Positions 50,412 to 59,591 of a stretch of 64,000 nt of DNA are shown one piece after another. Every line of letters begins with the position of its first letter. The first letter of the stretch is position 1. Source of the DNA: Cronobacter muytjensii ATCC 51329 (lineage in GTDB: Bacteria > Pseudomonadota > Gammaproteobacteria > Enterobacterales > Enterobacteriaceae); contig NZ_CP012268.1 of NCBI RefSeq assembly GCF_001277195.1, positions 3,286,001 to 3,350,000 of the forward strand, written 5' to 3'. The notes under the pieces are model-generated. The model ran no database searches. It saw only the letters and a program-made list of their open reading frames with translations, and had not been told where the DNA came from. The position numbers were made by a program, and so were the translations under genes.

Positions 50412-51845
50412 ATGTCGGATTTTCTTTTATTTATCAGCGAAATACTCTGGGGTTCAGCCATGCTGTATCTGCTGGCTGGCGCAGGGCTCTGGTTTTCCTG
50501 GCGCACGCATTTCATTCAGTTTCGTTATCTGCGTTTTTTTCCGCGCGCGCTGAGCCGTAGCCTGCGCCCCTCCGGCAGCGGGCTGACAGCCTTTGAAGCG
50601 CTCTGCACCAGCGTCGCCGCGCGGGTGGGTAGCGGGAATATTGCCGGCGTCGCGTTCGCGATAATCAGCGGTGGGCCGGGCGCCGTGTTCTGGATGTGGG
50701 TCGCCGGGCTTATCGGCATGGCGACGTCATTTGCCGAAAATGCGCTGGGGCAGCTCTATAAAGGACGCGATCGGGAGGGCAACTTTCGCGGCGGCCCGGC
50801 CTGGTATATGGAGCGCGGGCTCGGCATGCGCTGGATGGGCGTGCTGTTTTCCCTGTTTTTAATCTTCACTTTCGGACTTCTCTTTAATGCCGCGCAGGCG
50901 GGCGCGCTCTCTAAAGCGCTCGGCAAAGCGCTGACGTTACCCGTTTATGTCAGCAGTGGGCTGCTGGCGCTGTGCCTGCTGCCGATGCTGCTGCTCGGCT
51001 TTAAAGGCGTGGCGCGCCTGATGTGCCGCGTGGTGCCGCCGATTGCGGGCGTCTGGGTCATAACCGCGCTGGTGGTGATGGCTCTGCATCTCTCCGCGCT
51101 GCCTGATATCTTCCTGATGATTGTGCGCAGCGCCTTCGGCTGGCAGGAAGCCGCCTCCGGCGCGCTTGCCTGGAGTATCAGTCAGGCGCTGACCAGCGGC
51201 TTTCAGCGCGGCATGTTTTCCAACGAAGCAGGCATGGGCGCCACGCCTAACGCCGCCGCTGCCGCGACCTCCTGGCCGCCCCACCCGGCCGCCCAGGGTA
51301 TCGTGCAGATGATAGGCGTATTCATCGACACCCTGGTTATCTGCTCGTCCACCGCGTTTATCGTGCTCCTGGCCGGGATGACAGAGTCGTTACCCGCTGC
51401 GACGGACGGGCTGACGCTCGCGCGCGAATCGCTGGGTCGGCTCGCCGGGCCATGGGCCAAAGATCTGGTGGCGGGCGTGATCGTGCTGTTCGCCTTTATC
51501 TCGATCGTTGCCAATTACGCATATGCCGAAAACAATCTGGTGTTCCTGCGCAGATACACGCCCCCTTACCGATGGCTGCTGCGGATTGCGGTGATCGCGA
51601 TGGTCTTCGCCGGGCCGTTCTTTAATTTACCGCTGCTGCGCCAGGTGGCTGAAGTGACGATGGCATTGATGGCGGTAATGAATCTTACCGCCATTCTGCT
51701 GCTCTCTCCGGTGGTGAAATGCATCGCCGATGACTACCTGCGCCAGCGCAGGCTGGGGCTAAAGCCGGTCTTTAATTCAGACCGTTACCCGGAAATAGCC
51801 CGCCAGGTAGAGCCCGATGTCTGGCGCAGCGCGCCGCTGGAGTAA
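50412..51845 (+). CDS. yaaJ: Sodium:alanine/glycine symporter-family protein YaaJ
   Basis: A member of the AGCS (alanine or glycine:cation symporter) family with about eleven helices. The frame is open from 50313, but the ATG at 50412 gives MSDFLLFISEILWGSAMLYL and 477 residues, matching the 476 of E. coli YaaJ. Family motifs GGPGAVFWMWV, RGGPAWYMERGLG and GMFSNEAGMGATPNAAAAA are clear. It is divergent from talB. Confidence 0.93.
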   Translation: MSDFLLFISEILWGSAMLYLLAGAGLWFSWRTHFIQFRYLRFFPRALSRSLRPSGSGLTAFEALCTSVAARVGSGNIAGVAFAIISGGPGAVFWMWVAGLIGMATSFAENALGQLYKGRDREGNFRGGPAWYMERGLGMRWMGVLFSLFLIFTFGLLFNAAQAGALSKALGKALTLPVYVSSGLLALCLLPMLLLGFKGVARLMCRVVPPIAGVWVITALVVMALHLSALPDIFLMIVRSAFGWQEAASGALAWSISQALTSGFQRGMFSNEAGMGATPNAAAAATSWPPHPAAQGIVQMIGVFIDTLVICSSTAFIVLLAGMTESLPAATDGLTLARESLGRLAGPWAKDLVAGVIVLFAFISIVANYAYAENNLVFLRRYTPPYRWLLRIAVIAMVFAGPFFNLPLLRQVAEVTMALMAVMNLTAILLLSPVVKCIADDYLRQRRLGLKPVFNSDRYPEIARQVEPDVWRSAPLE

Positions 51846-51923
51846 GCGCGTTCAATCGCAGCCATTGGTTCACTTTACGGCGTTCTTTGGTAGAGTTCCG
51901 GGAAAACGAAGAAAGGACATGTC

Positions 51924-52697
51924 ATGCTGATTCTGATTTCTCCCGCCAAGACTCTGGACTACCAGAGTCCGCTTGCCACGACGCGCTACACCCAGCCTGA
52001 ACTGCTCGACCACGCGCAGGCGCTTATCGATATTGCCCGTCGGCTGACCGACGAAGAAATTGCCGACCTGATGAGCATCAGCAGCAAGCTGGCGTCGCTA
52101 AACGCGACCCGCTTCAGTGACTGGCAGCCCGATTTCACGCCGGATAACGCCCGCCAGGCGATCCTGGCATTTAAAGGCGACGTCTATACCGGCCTTAAAG
52201 CGGAAACGTTTAGCGAGGCGGATTTCGATTTCGCCCAGCAGCATCTGCGTATGCTTTCCGGGCTTTACGGCGTGCTGCGCCCGCTCGATCTCATGCAGCC
52301 GTACCGTCTGGAGATGGGTACGCGCCTTGCGAACCCGAAAGGCAAAGATCTCTACACTTTCTGGGGCGATACGATTACTCAGAAGCTGAACGAGGCGATT
52401 GCCGCCCAGGGCGATAATGTAGTGGTGAATCTGGCGTCAGATGAATATTTCAAAGCAGTCAAGCCTGCGAAACTGAACGCGGAGATAATCAAACCGGTCT
52501 TCCTTGATGAGAAGAACGGCAAATTTAAAATCATCAGCTTCTACGCCAAAAAAGCGCGCGGGCTGATGAGCCGTTACATCATCGAGCATCGTCTGACAAA
52601 ACCGGAGCAGCTCACCGCATTCGACAGCGAAGGCTATTTCTTCGATGAGGCCGCCTCGGGCGGCGGCGAGCTGGTGTTTAAACGTCACGAGCAGTAA
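51924..52697 (+). CDS. yaaA: Peroxide stress protein YaaA
   Basis: YaaA (DUF328/UPF0246) lowers intracellular free iron and limits DNA damage during hydrogen peroxide stress in E. coli, where OxyR induces it. It has 257 residues (258 in E. coli). The N-terminal LILISPAKTLDYQSP and C-terminal RGLMSRYIIEH motifs are present. It lies 78 bases after yaaJ, preceded by AAAGGAC. Confidence 0.95.
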   Translation: MLILISPAKTLDYQSPLATTRYTQPELLDHAQALIDIARRLTDEEIADLMSISSKLASLNATRFSDWQPDFTPDNARQAILAFKGDVYTGLKAETFSEADFDFAQQHLRMLSGLYGVLRPLDLMQPYRLEMGTRLANPKGKDLYTFWGDTITQKLNEAIAAQGDNVVVNLASDEYFKAVKPAKLNAEIIKPVFLDEKNGKFKIISFYAKKARGLMSRYIIEHRLTKPEQLTAFDSEGYFFDEAASGGGELVFKRHEQ

Positions 52698-52702
52698 CTA
52701 TG

Positions 52703-52726
52703 ACGCCAGCGAAGGCTGGCGTTTTT
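52703..52726 (+). terminator. yaaA terminator
   Basis: ACGCCAGC and GCTGGCGT form an eight-pair stem around GAAG, followed by TTTT, six bases after the yaaA stop. It also separates yaaA from the convergent yaaX. Confidence 0.87.
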
Positions 52727-52727
52727 A

Positions 52728-53000
52728 TTAGCGGTGATGAACGTCAGGCCCGTCGTGACGGTCGTGTCGCGCTACCGGGCGTTCGTCGTGATGGCGCGGC
52801 TCCCAGCGGTTTTCATGGCGCTGATAGTGCTTATGCCACCAGTCGCGGTCACGCCAGTGACCACCATCCCAGTAATGGCCGTCGCGATCCTGGTCGCCGA
52901 TTTGCAGCTTCACGGAAGGCAGCAGCGTCAGTTCTGCCGCCTGCGTTAACAGCGGCGCGGTCATCAGGATGGAAAAGGCCAGCAGTAGAGGTTTTAACAC
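52728..53000 (-). CDS. yaaX: DUF2502 periplasmic protein YaaX
   Basis: A 90-residue His/Arg/Asp-rich periplasmic protein. A signal peptide of about 21 residues (ends TQAAE) precedes the DUF2502 motif LTLLPSVKLQIGDQDRDGHYWDGGHWRD. The C-terminus is histidine-rich (HHDERPVARHDRHD), perhaps for metal binding, though the function is unknown. E. coli yaaX sits at the same place between thrC and yaaA. Confidence 0.88.
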   Translation of the reverse strand: MLKPLLLAFSILMTAPLLTQAAELTLLPSVKLQIGDQDRDGHYWDGGHWRDRDWWHKHYQRHENRWEPRHHDERPVARHDRHDGPDVHHR

Positions 53001-53176
53001 AGGAACTCCTTACAGATTCATGCCCGTTATGGGTTGATGAAAGAAGGATAAGCGTCCTGCCGGGTATTGATAATCCTGCGCAATCTCAAATGATAAACGC
53101 CCGCATTTATTGGGAATTTCTGCGCTTTTCCTGCCTTTTCACTACACATTTTCTTCACGTTTGCAGCTATCGCGCA

Positions 53177-53203
53177 CAAAAAAAGGAGAGGCGACGCCTC
53201 TCC
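53177..53203 (-). terminator. thr operon terminator
   Basis: On the minus strand GGAGAGGCG pairs with CGCCTCTCC and is followed by seven T residues. It lies about 30 bases past the thrC stop. Confidence 0.88.
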
Positions 53204-53230
53204 CGGTAATGTACCGCCTGAACGCGCGTT

Positions 53231-54520
53231 TTACGGCGCTTTGTTCATCATCAATTCACGCAGCGCGGCGTAATCGGCTGGCAGCGAATGCGACAGCAGC
53301 GGCAGGTCGACGCGCTCTGCCAGCTCCGGTGGCAGCGGCAGCGTTTCGCCAAGCACCGCTTCTACGCTCTCTTTGAATTTCGCCGGATGCGCCGTGCCGA
53401 GGAACAGCCCGTACTCGCCAGGGCGCAGCTGATCGCGCAGCGCGCGGTAGGCGACCGCCGCGTGCGGCTCCGAGAGATAGCCCAGCTCGCGCAGTTCGCG
53501 CATAGTCGCCTTCGTGGTTTCATCGTCGATGGTCGCCACGCCCAGTTCGTTCAGACGCCAGATTTTACGGCGGAACAGCTCTTCCACGCGGGGCCAGTTG
53601 TTCGGCTGTGACACATCCATCGCGTTGGAGAGGGTCGCCACCGTCGCGTTCGGCAACCACTCGCCGTGTTGCAGGAAACGCGGCACCGTGTCGTTGGCAT
53701 TGGTGGCGGCGATAAAGCGCTTCACCGGCAGCCCGGCGGATTTCGCCAGCAGCCCGGCGGTCAGGTCGCCGAAGTTGCCGCTTGGCACCGAAACTACCAG
53801 CTGGTTGCGGGCTTCCTGCGGCAGCTGCGCGACGGCTTCGAAGTAGTAGCAGATCTGTGCCAGCAGGCGGCTGATATTGATGGAATTGGCGGAATTAAGC
53901 CCCAGTTTCGCTTTCAGTTCTTCGTCGTCAAACGCCTGTTTCACTAGCGCCTGACAGGCGTCGAAATCGCCGTCGATGGCGACAGTTTCAATATTGCCGC
54001 CAAGCGTACAGAACAGTTTCTCCTGCAACGGGCTGATTTTGCCGCGCGGATAGAGGATAACCACCTGGACGTTTTTCAGGCCATAAAAGGCGTGGGCCAC
54101 GGCAGCGCCGGTATCGCCGGACGTCGCGGTCAGAATGGTCACCGGCTTATCGCCGCTGATTTGCGTCAGCATCTGGGCCATAAAACGGCCGCCAAAATCC
54201 TTAAACGCCAGCGTCGGGCCATGGAACAGCTCCAGACAGCCGATATCTTCCGCAACCTGGCTTACCGGCGCCGGGAACGTGAAAGCGTTCGCCACGCGCT
54301 GGCGCAGAATATCGGCCGGGATCTCATCGCCGATGTAAGCCGAGAGAATTTTGCTGCTGCGGGAGACGAAATCCATCTCCAGCATTTCGTCGATTTCAGT
54401 CAGGCTGAATTCCGGCAAGTCGTGCGGGAAAAAGAGCCCCTGATTTTTACCCAGTCCCTGCGTGACGGCCTGCGCAAAGCTGACCTGCTCGTTATGGTCT
54501 TTCAGATTGTAGAGTTTCAT
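53231..54520 (-). CDS. thrC: Threonine synthase
   Basis: ThrC converts phosphohomoserine to threonine with pyridoxal phosphate. It has 429 residues (428 in E. coli). The PLP lysine is K107 in GPTLAFKDFGG. It starts four bases from the thrB stop and is the last gene of thrLABC. Confidence 0.98.
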   Translation of the reverse strand: MKLYNLKDHNEQVSFAQAVTQGLGKNQGLFFPHDLPEFSLTEIDEMLEMDFVSRSSKILSAYIGDEIPADILRQRVANAFTFPAPVSQVAEDIGCLELFHGPTLAFKDFGGRFMAQMLTQISGDKPVTILTATSGDTGAAVAHAFYGLKNVQVVILYPRGKISPLQEKLFCTLGGNIETVAIDGDFDACQALVKQAFDDEELKAKLGLNSANSINISRLLAQICYYFEAVAQLPQEARNQLVVSVPSGNFGDLTAGLLAKSAGLPVKRFIAATNANDTVPRFLQHGEWLPNATVATLSNAMDVSQPNNWPRVEELFRRKIWRLNELGVATIDDETTKATMRELRELGYLSEPHAAVAYRALRDQLRPGEYGLFLGTAHPAKFKESVEAVLGETLPLPPELAERVDLPLLSHSLPADYAALRELMMNKAP

Positions 54521-54523
54521 GCG

Positions 54524-55453
54524 TTATCCCAATACTCGTGCGCCAGCCGTGTCGAGACGGCAGATATGTACAAAGCCTTCCTGATTTTGCAGATAGTGCT
54601 GCTTCAGCCACTCCGCCACCCGCTGTGCGGTGTCGGTTTTATCACAGACCGCGAACAGCGTCGGGCCGGAGCCGGAGATGCCGCACGCCAGCGCCCCGAT
54701 CTCCGTTGCCGCCTGGCGTGCCTCGCTAAAGCCCGGCAGTAATTTGGTACGGTACGGTTCGGCGATGACGTCACGCATCAGTTTAGCGGCAAGCTGCGGC
54801 TGGCGCGTATGGCAGGCATGAATAAAGCCCGCCAGATAACGCCCGTGGCTGATGCAATCCTGACGGCGATACTGCGCCGGTAAAATGGCCCGCGCCTCGG
54901 CGGTTGAGACTTTGATCCCCGGATACGCCATTACCCACAGCCATTCGTCAAAGCACGGCACCGGCTGGCTGATAATGTGGTTTTCTTCCAGCATCAGCTG
55001 CAGGCCGCCCAGGAAACAGGGGGCGACGTTATCGTAATGAATACTGCCGGAGATGCGCCCTTCCAGTTCACCCATCAGCGTCAGCAGACGATCGTCGCTG
55101 AGCGGTTTGCCGCAAAATTCGTTCATCGCCATCAGGCCCGCCACCACGGAGCAGGCGCTGGAGCCAAGCCCGGAGCCTATCGGCATGTTCTTCTCAAGCG
55201 TCATGGCGACCGGCACGGTTTTGCCAATCTCCTGACAAAAGCGCTCCCAGCATTGCCAGGCGATATTTTCTCGCGGTTCGGCGGGCAGCTTGCTGACGAA
55301 GCGCCCGGTATTGGTCAGCGAAAACTCCGCCGCCGCCTCTACCGTCACGCAGTCGCCCAGCAGCTCGCCATTGACCGGCGACACGGCAGCGCCTAATACG
55401 TCAAACCCCACGCTGACGTTGCCAATGGAGGCCGGGGCATACACTTTAACCAT
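54524..55453 (-). CDS. thrB: Homoserine kinase
   Basis: A GHMP-superfamily kinase that phosphorylates homoserine. It has 309 residues (310 in E. coli). The phosphate-binding motif is P91-I-G-S-G-L-G-S-S-A100. It begins one base after the thrA stop and lies three bases before thrC. Confidence 0.98.
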   Translation of the reverse strand: MVKVYAPASIGNVSVGFDVLGAAVSPVNGELLGDCVTVEAAAEFSLTNTGRFVSKLPAEPRENIAWQCWERFCQEIGKTVPVAMTLEKNMPIGSGLGSSACSVVAGLMAMNEFCGKPLSDDRLLTLMGELEGRISGSIHYDNVAPCFLGGLQLMLEENHIISQPVPCFDEWLWVMAYPGIKVSTAEARAILPAQYRRQDCISHGRYLAGFIHACHTRQPQLAAKLMRDVIAEPYRTKLLPGFSEARQAATEIGALACGISGSGPTLFAVCDKTDTAQRVAEWLKQHYLQNQEGFVHICRLDTAGARVLG

Positions 55454-55454
55454 C

Positions 55455-57917
55455 TTAAACTCCTAACTTCCATGACAGGGTGCGCAGCAGATCGGCGAAC
55501 ACGCCCGCCGCCGTGACATCGTTACCCGCGCCGTAGCCGCGCAGCACCAGCGGCAGCGGCTGGTAATAGCGGCTGTAGAACGCCAGCGCGTTTTCGCCGT
55601 TTTTCACTTTATAAAGCGGATCGTTACCATCCACCGCGGCGATCTTCACACGGCAGACGCCATCTTCTTCAATGGTGCCGATGTAGCGCAACACTTTGCC
55701 TTCGTCGCGGGCCTGCGCCACGCGAGCGGCGAACTCATTATCCAACTGCGGCAGGCGCGCCATAAAGCTCCCGGTTTCGCCGCTGTCGTCAAAGCTTTCC
55801 GGTAGCACCGGCTCAATGACGATATCGCTAAGCTCAAGGTGACGGCCCGTTTCACGCGCCAGAATTAATAACTTGCGCGCCACGTCCATGCCGGAGAGAT
55901 CGTCGCGCGGATCCGGCTCGGTATACCCCATTTCGCGCGCCATACGGGTCGCTTCCGACAGGCTCATGCCCTCATCGAGCTTGCCGAAAATAAATGACAG
56001 CGAGCCGGAAAGGATGCCCGCGAAGCGTTGCAGCTCATCACCGGCGTTGAGCAGATTTTGCAGGTTTTCGATAACCGGCAGCCCCGCGCCAACGTTGGTG
56101 TCATAGAGGAACTTGCGGCGCGACGCGGCGGCGGCGTGGCGCAACTGGTGGTAGTAATCCATCGATGAGGTGTTAGCCTTTTTGTTCGGCGTCACCACAT
56201 GAAAGCCTTCACGCAGGAAGTCAGCGTATTGATCCGCCACCGCCTGGTTAGAGGTACAGTCGACAATGACCGGGTTCAGCAGGTGATACTCTTTCACCAG
56301 GCGAATCAGGCGCCCGAGGTTGAACGGCTCGTTGGCATCCGCCAGCGCCGCGCGCCAGTTTTCCAGATCCAGCCCGTGTACGTTGGTCAGCAGCGCTTTT
56401 GAATTCGCCACGCCGCAGACGCGCAGATCGATATGCTTCTGCTTAAGCCAGGTTTGCTGGCGCTTCAGCTGTTCCAGCAGCGCGCCGCCGACTCCGCCTA
56501 CGCCAATCACAAAGACTTCAATGACCTGATCGGTATTGAACAACATCTGGTGCGTGACGCGCACGCCGGTGACGGCATCGTCATTACTCACCACAACGGA
56601 GATAGAGCGTTCGGATGAGCCCTGCGCAATCGCCACAATATTGATATTCGCGCGAGCAAGGGCGGCAAAGAATTTCGCCGAAATACCGCGCAGCGTGCGC
56701 ATGCCGTCGCCTACCACCGAGATAATCGCCAGGCGCTCCATAATGGCAAGCGGCTCCAGAAGCCCTTCTTTCAGCTCCAGATAGAACTCATCTTCCATGG
56801 CCCGCTGCGCGCGGGCGCAGTCGCTTTGCGGCACACAAAAGCTGATGCTGTACTCGGACGACGACTGGGTAATCAGCACCACCGAGATCCCGGCGCGGGA
56901 CATGGTCGCGAACACGCGCGCCGCCATCCCCACCATGCCTTTCATGCCGGGGCCGGAGACGTTGAACATCGCCATATTATTAAGGTTGCTGATGCCCTTC
57001 ACCGGCAGGCCGTCTTCGTCACTGGACGCGCCAATCAGCGTGCCGGGCGCCTGCGGATTACCGGTGTTTTTAATCAGGCAAGGGATCTGGAACTGGGCGA
57101 TGGGGGTGATGGTGCGGGGGTGGAGAACTTTAGCGCCGAAGTAGGAGAGCTCCATCGCTTCCTGGTACGACATCGACTTCAGAAGCCTCGCATCCGGCAC
57201 CTGGCGCGGGTCGCAGGTATAGACACCGTCGACGTCAGTCCAGATCTCGCAACAGTCGGCGCGCAGACAAGCGGCCAGCACCGCGGCGGAATAGTCGGAG
57301 CCGTTACGCCCGAGCACCACCAGTTCGCCTTTATCGTTACCGGCGGTAAAGCCCGCCATCAGGACCATATGATCCGCCGGGATTTTGCTGGCCGCGATGC
57401 GGCGGGTGGATTCGGCAATATCGACGGTCGATTCCAGGTAATGGCCAACCGCCAGCAGTTTTTCCACCGGATCGATAACCGTTACTTTATGGCCACGAGC
57501 CTCAAGCAGCGCCGACATGATAGCGACAGAGAGTTTTTCACCACGGCAGATGAGCGCCGCGTTGATGCTGTCCGGGCACTGGCCGAGCAGGCTGATGCCG
57601 TGCAGCACATGTTTTATCTGAGCGAACTCCTGATCGACGACCGCTTTCATTTGCGCATACGGGAAGTCAGGTTGGGCGTCGCTGAGCCCTTTCAGCAGTT
57701 CGGCAAAAATACGTTCGGCATCGCTGATATTCGGCAGGGCATCCTGGCCACTGATGGTTTTCTCAATCATCGCCACCAGGTGGTTGGTGATTTTCGCGGG
57801 AGCAGAAAGAACGGTCGCTACCTGCCCCTGCCTGGCATTGCTCTCCAGAATGTCGGCGACACGCATAAACCGCTCTGCGTTCGCGACCGATGTACCGCCG
57901 AATTTCAACACTCGCAT
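55455..57917 (-). CDS. thrA: Bifunctional aspartokinase I / homoserine dehydrogenase I
   Basis: ThrA catalyses the first and third steps of threonine synthesis and is feedback-inhibited by threonine. It has 820 residues, the same as E. coli. The N-terminal aspartokinase starts MRVLKFGGTSVANAERF, tandem ACT domains follow (about 310-460), and the C-terminal homoserine dehydrogenase begins at VFVIGVGGVGGALLEQL with its Rossmann motif. It lies downstream of the thr attenuator. Confidence 0.98.
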   Translation of the reverse strand: MRVLKFGGTSVANAERFMRVADILESNARQGQVATVLSAPAKITNHLVAMIEKTISGQDALPNISDAERIFAELLKGLSDAQPDFPYAQMKAVVDQEFAQIKHVLHGISLLGQCPDSINAALICRGEKLSVAIMSALLEARGHKVTVIDPVEKLLAVGHYLESTVDIAESTRRIAASKIPADHMVLMAGFTAGNDKGELVVLGRNGSDYSAAVLAACLRADCCEIWTDVDGVYTCDPRQVPDARLLKSMSYQEAMELSYFGAKVLHPRTITPIAQFQIPCLIKNTGNPQAPGTLIGASSDEDGLPVKGISNLNNMAMFNVSGPGMKGMVGMAARVFATMSRAGISVVLITQSSSEYSISFCVPQSDCARAQRAMEDEFYLELKEGLLEPLAIMERLAIISVVGDGMRTLRGISAKFFAALARANINIVAIAQGSSERSISVVVSNDDAVTGVRVTHQMLFNTDQVIEVFVIGVGGVGGALLEQLKRQQTWLKQKHIDLRVCGVANSKALLTNVHGLDLENWRAALADANEPFNLGRLIRLVKEYHLLNPVIVDCTSNQAVADQYADFLREGFHVVTPNKKANTSSMDYYHQLRHAAAASRRKFLYDTNVGAGLPVIENLQNLLNAGDELQRFAGILSGSLSFIFGKLDEGMSLSEATRMAREMGYTEPDPRDDLSGMDVARKLLILARETGRHLELSDIVIEPVLPESFDDSGETGSFMARLPQLDNEFAARVAQARDEGKVLRYIGTIEEDGVCRVKIAAVDGNDPLYKVKNGENALAFYSRYYQPLPLVLRGYGAGNDVTAAGVFADLLRTLSWKLGV

Positions 57918-57943
57918 GGTTGTTACCCCTTGATTTTATGCCG

Positions 57944-57980
57944 AAAAAAAAGCCCGCACTGTTCAGGTGCGGGCTTTTTT
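57944..57980 (-). terminator. thr operon attenuator
   Basis: On the minus strand GCCCGCAC and GTGCGGGC form an eight-pair stem with a seven-base loop, flanked by A6 and T8. It lies between the leader peptide and thrA. Starvation for threonine or isoleucine stalls the ribosome in the leader and should prevent this hairpin. Confidence 0.93.
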
Positions 57981-57998
57981 CAGTTTTTCCTGTACGCG

Positions 57999-58067
57999 TC
58001 AGCCCGCCCCGTTACCTGTGGTAATGGTGGTGGTAGTAATAATGGTAGTCAGGCTGATGCGAATCAT
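57999..58067 (-). CDS. thrL: thr operon leader peptide
   Basis: A 22-residue leader peptide ending TTGNGAG, with eight threonine and five isoleucine codons, most in one block after residue 6. This is the sensor of the threonine/isoleucine attenuator. Compared with the 21-residue E. coli leader the Thr/Ile run is one residue longer. It is too short for standard gene callers but is supported by its position, composition and the attenuator 19 bases downstream. Confidence 0.95.
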   Translation of the reverse strand: MIRISLTTIITTTTITTGNGAG

Positions 58068-58108
58068 GGATGTTGTGTGCTCTGTACTTTTCTGTCCTGT
58101 ATCTCTAT

Positions 58109-58137
58109 TGGTTAAAGTAATCGTCAGGTTAAGTCAA
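58109..58137 (-). promoter_or_regulatory. thrLABC promoter
   Basis: On the minus strand TTGACT (58132-58137) and TAACCA (58109-58114) are 17 bases apart, upstream of thrL. The -10 hexamer is poor, but the same TTGACT...TTTAACCA arrangement occurs at the E. coli thr promoter. Confidence 0.6.
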
Positions 58138-58271
58138 CGAATATTTCATTTACGCACCGGCCGAAACTGTTCCGCCGGATAGCGATAAAGACGTCTTTTA
58201 CGCCCCTAAAACCCGGCGATTCCCCTGTCTAATTAGCATTTAATGCTGGAAGACGCAGGCAATGTAGTTTT

Positions 58272-58958
58272 TCAGCCTGCTGCTTTTTTTTCGATATCGT
58301 GCAGCAAACGATGCAACATCGCGGTGTCGCGCTGCTCAAGAAGCCCGAGACGCTGTTGCAGCCAGTCGGCCATTTTGATGTCGTCTTCGACGCCAAGCGT
58401 GGTCAGCAACGCGTCGATGCGCAGGCGTAGCGCTTTCAGCTGGTCATGATCGGCCTCTGGCGCCGCGGCAGGTGGTTTTTGCATCAGCGTCGTTAACTGA
58501 TAGCAGTAAACCATCACCGCCTGACCCAGGTTCAGCGACGGGTAATCGGCGACCATCGGCACGCCGGTTAGCACATCGGCCAGCGCCAGCTCGTCATTGG
58601 TCAGTCCCGAATCCTCACGTCCGAACACCAGCGCCGTCACCGGCAGCCAGGCCGCTTTCTCTTCAAGCAGCGGCAGGAGCTGTTGCGGCGTCGCGTAGTA
58701 GTGAAACTTCGCGCGGCTGCGCGCTGTGGTGGCGACCGTGAAGTCCACATCGTCCAGCGCGGCGGCGAGCGTGTCGTAATGCCGCGTATTATCGAGAATA
58801 TCGCCAGCACCGTGGGCGACGCGCCGCGCCGCCGGGTCAAGATGCGCTGAACTGTCAACGATCCGCAATTCGGTAAATCCCATGGTTTTCATGGCACGCG
58901 CGGCGGCGCCGACGTTTTCAGGTCTGGCGGGTGACACCAGAATAATGGGCAAACGCAT
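58272..58958 (-). CDS. lasT: TrmJ-like tRNA/rRNA 2'-O-methyltransferase LasT
   Basis: A SPOUT-superfamily methyltransferase (YjtD/LasT) related to TrmJ. From ATG at 58958 it is 228 residues, the same as E. coli LasT, starting MRLPIILVSPARPENVGAAA. The frame opens at 59039, but that extension is unconserved. The knot motifs LVFGREDSGLTN and PSLNLGQAVMVYCYQL are present. The target RNA is not known with certainty. It is upstream of thrL on the same strand. Confidence 0.9.
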   Translation of the reverse strand: MRLPIILVSPARPENVGAAARAMKTMGFTELRIVDSSAHLDPAARRVAHGAGDILDNTRHYDTLAAALDDVDFTVATTARSRAKFHYYATPQQLLPLLEEKAAWLPVTALVFGREDSGLTNDELALADVLTGVPMVADYPSLNLGQAVMVYCYQLTTLMQKPPAAAPEADHDQLKALRLRIDALLTTLGVEDDIKMADWLQQRLGLLEQRDTAMLHRLLHDIEKKAAG

Positions 58959-59297
58959 AAGGCTCTCTGTGATTCTGTCGTGGAGGAAAATAGCGACCCG
59001 CCAATTAATACGCGTCGCGAATTTACATTTTATATACAATCCCGGCCCGTTAAGGGTCGCTAAATAGATAAACAGTAGTTATGGAAATAACCGGAGAAAT
59101 CCCTTTTATTATGCCGTAAAACCGGCGTTATCCGGCTGTTTATCATCAATAAAAACAATACAAATTCCGCTTGCTTATCGGATTCGCTTTGTTTATTAGT
59201 TAAGAGGCGAAATTATCCGCAATGTTACCCGAATGTAATCAGAGTTAGTTCTTCGCTGCGATGATCTCATCAAACTGTTAACGTGCTACAATTGAAC

Positions 59298-59311
59298 TTG
59301 ATATATGTCAA
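59298..59311 (+). promoter_or_regulatory. Candidate FNR site upstream of arcA
   Basis: TTGATATATGTCAA matches the FNR consensus TTGAT-N4-ATCAA with one mismatch. FNR activates arcA in E. coli anaerobically, so oxygen control through this site is expected. Confidence 0.6.
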
Positions 59312-59344
59312 CGAAGCGTAGTTTTATTCGGTGTTGGTATCGTA

Positions 59345-59494
59345 TCATCCTGTTATGTTGCTGTTAAAATGGTTAGGATAACAGCCGTTTTTGACACCGT
59401 CGGGTCCAGAGGGAAAAGTACCCACGACCGAGCTAATGATGTTGTTGACGTTGATGGAAAGTGCATCAAGAACGCAATTACGTACTTTAGTCAT
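59345..59494 (-). pseudogene. yjjY: yjjY-like small ORF, frame-disrupted
   Basis: The frame begins MTKVRNCVLDALSINVNNII like E. coli YjjY and then shifts. At a run of four A residues (59414-59417, + strand) one base appears to be extra. Removing it would restore TFPLDPTVSKTAVILT followed by ILTAT and stop, which is the YjjY ending as I remember it. As written it reads 49 residues ending NSNITG. It overlaps the arcA leader on the other strand, so the conservation may be for RNA or promoter reasons. Confidence 0.5.
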
Positions 59495-59591
59495 GTTAGG
59501 CCGGGCATGTTAATTTATGGCATGTATAAGGCAGGTCAGGGACTTTTGTACTTCCTGTTTCGATTTAGTTGGCAATTTTTAGGTAGCAAAC

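Larger units (their letters stand above)
58959..59591. other. Long lasT-arcA intergenic region / arcA leader
   Basis: A 633-base stretch with no confident protein gene. It includes an extended -10 promoter candidate (TGCTACAAT at 59284-59292 region, hexamer TACAAT 59287-59292), an FNR-like site at 59298-59311 and a minus-strand yjjY-like frame. A + strand frame from 59369 into arcA exists but looks like untranslated leader. The arcA message therefore seems to carry a long 5' leader. Confidence 0.6.

Noticed and set aside
58187..58199. AAAGACGTCTTTT palindrome after lasT as a terminator
   Set aside because: The stem is short with no loop and no useful T-run on the minus strand.
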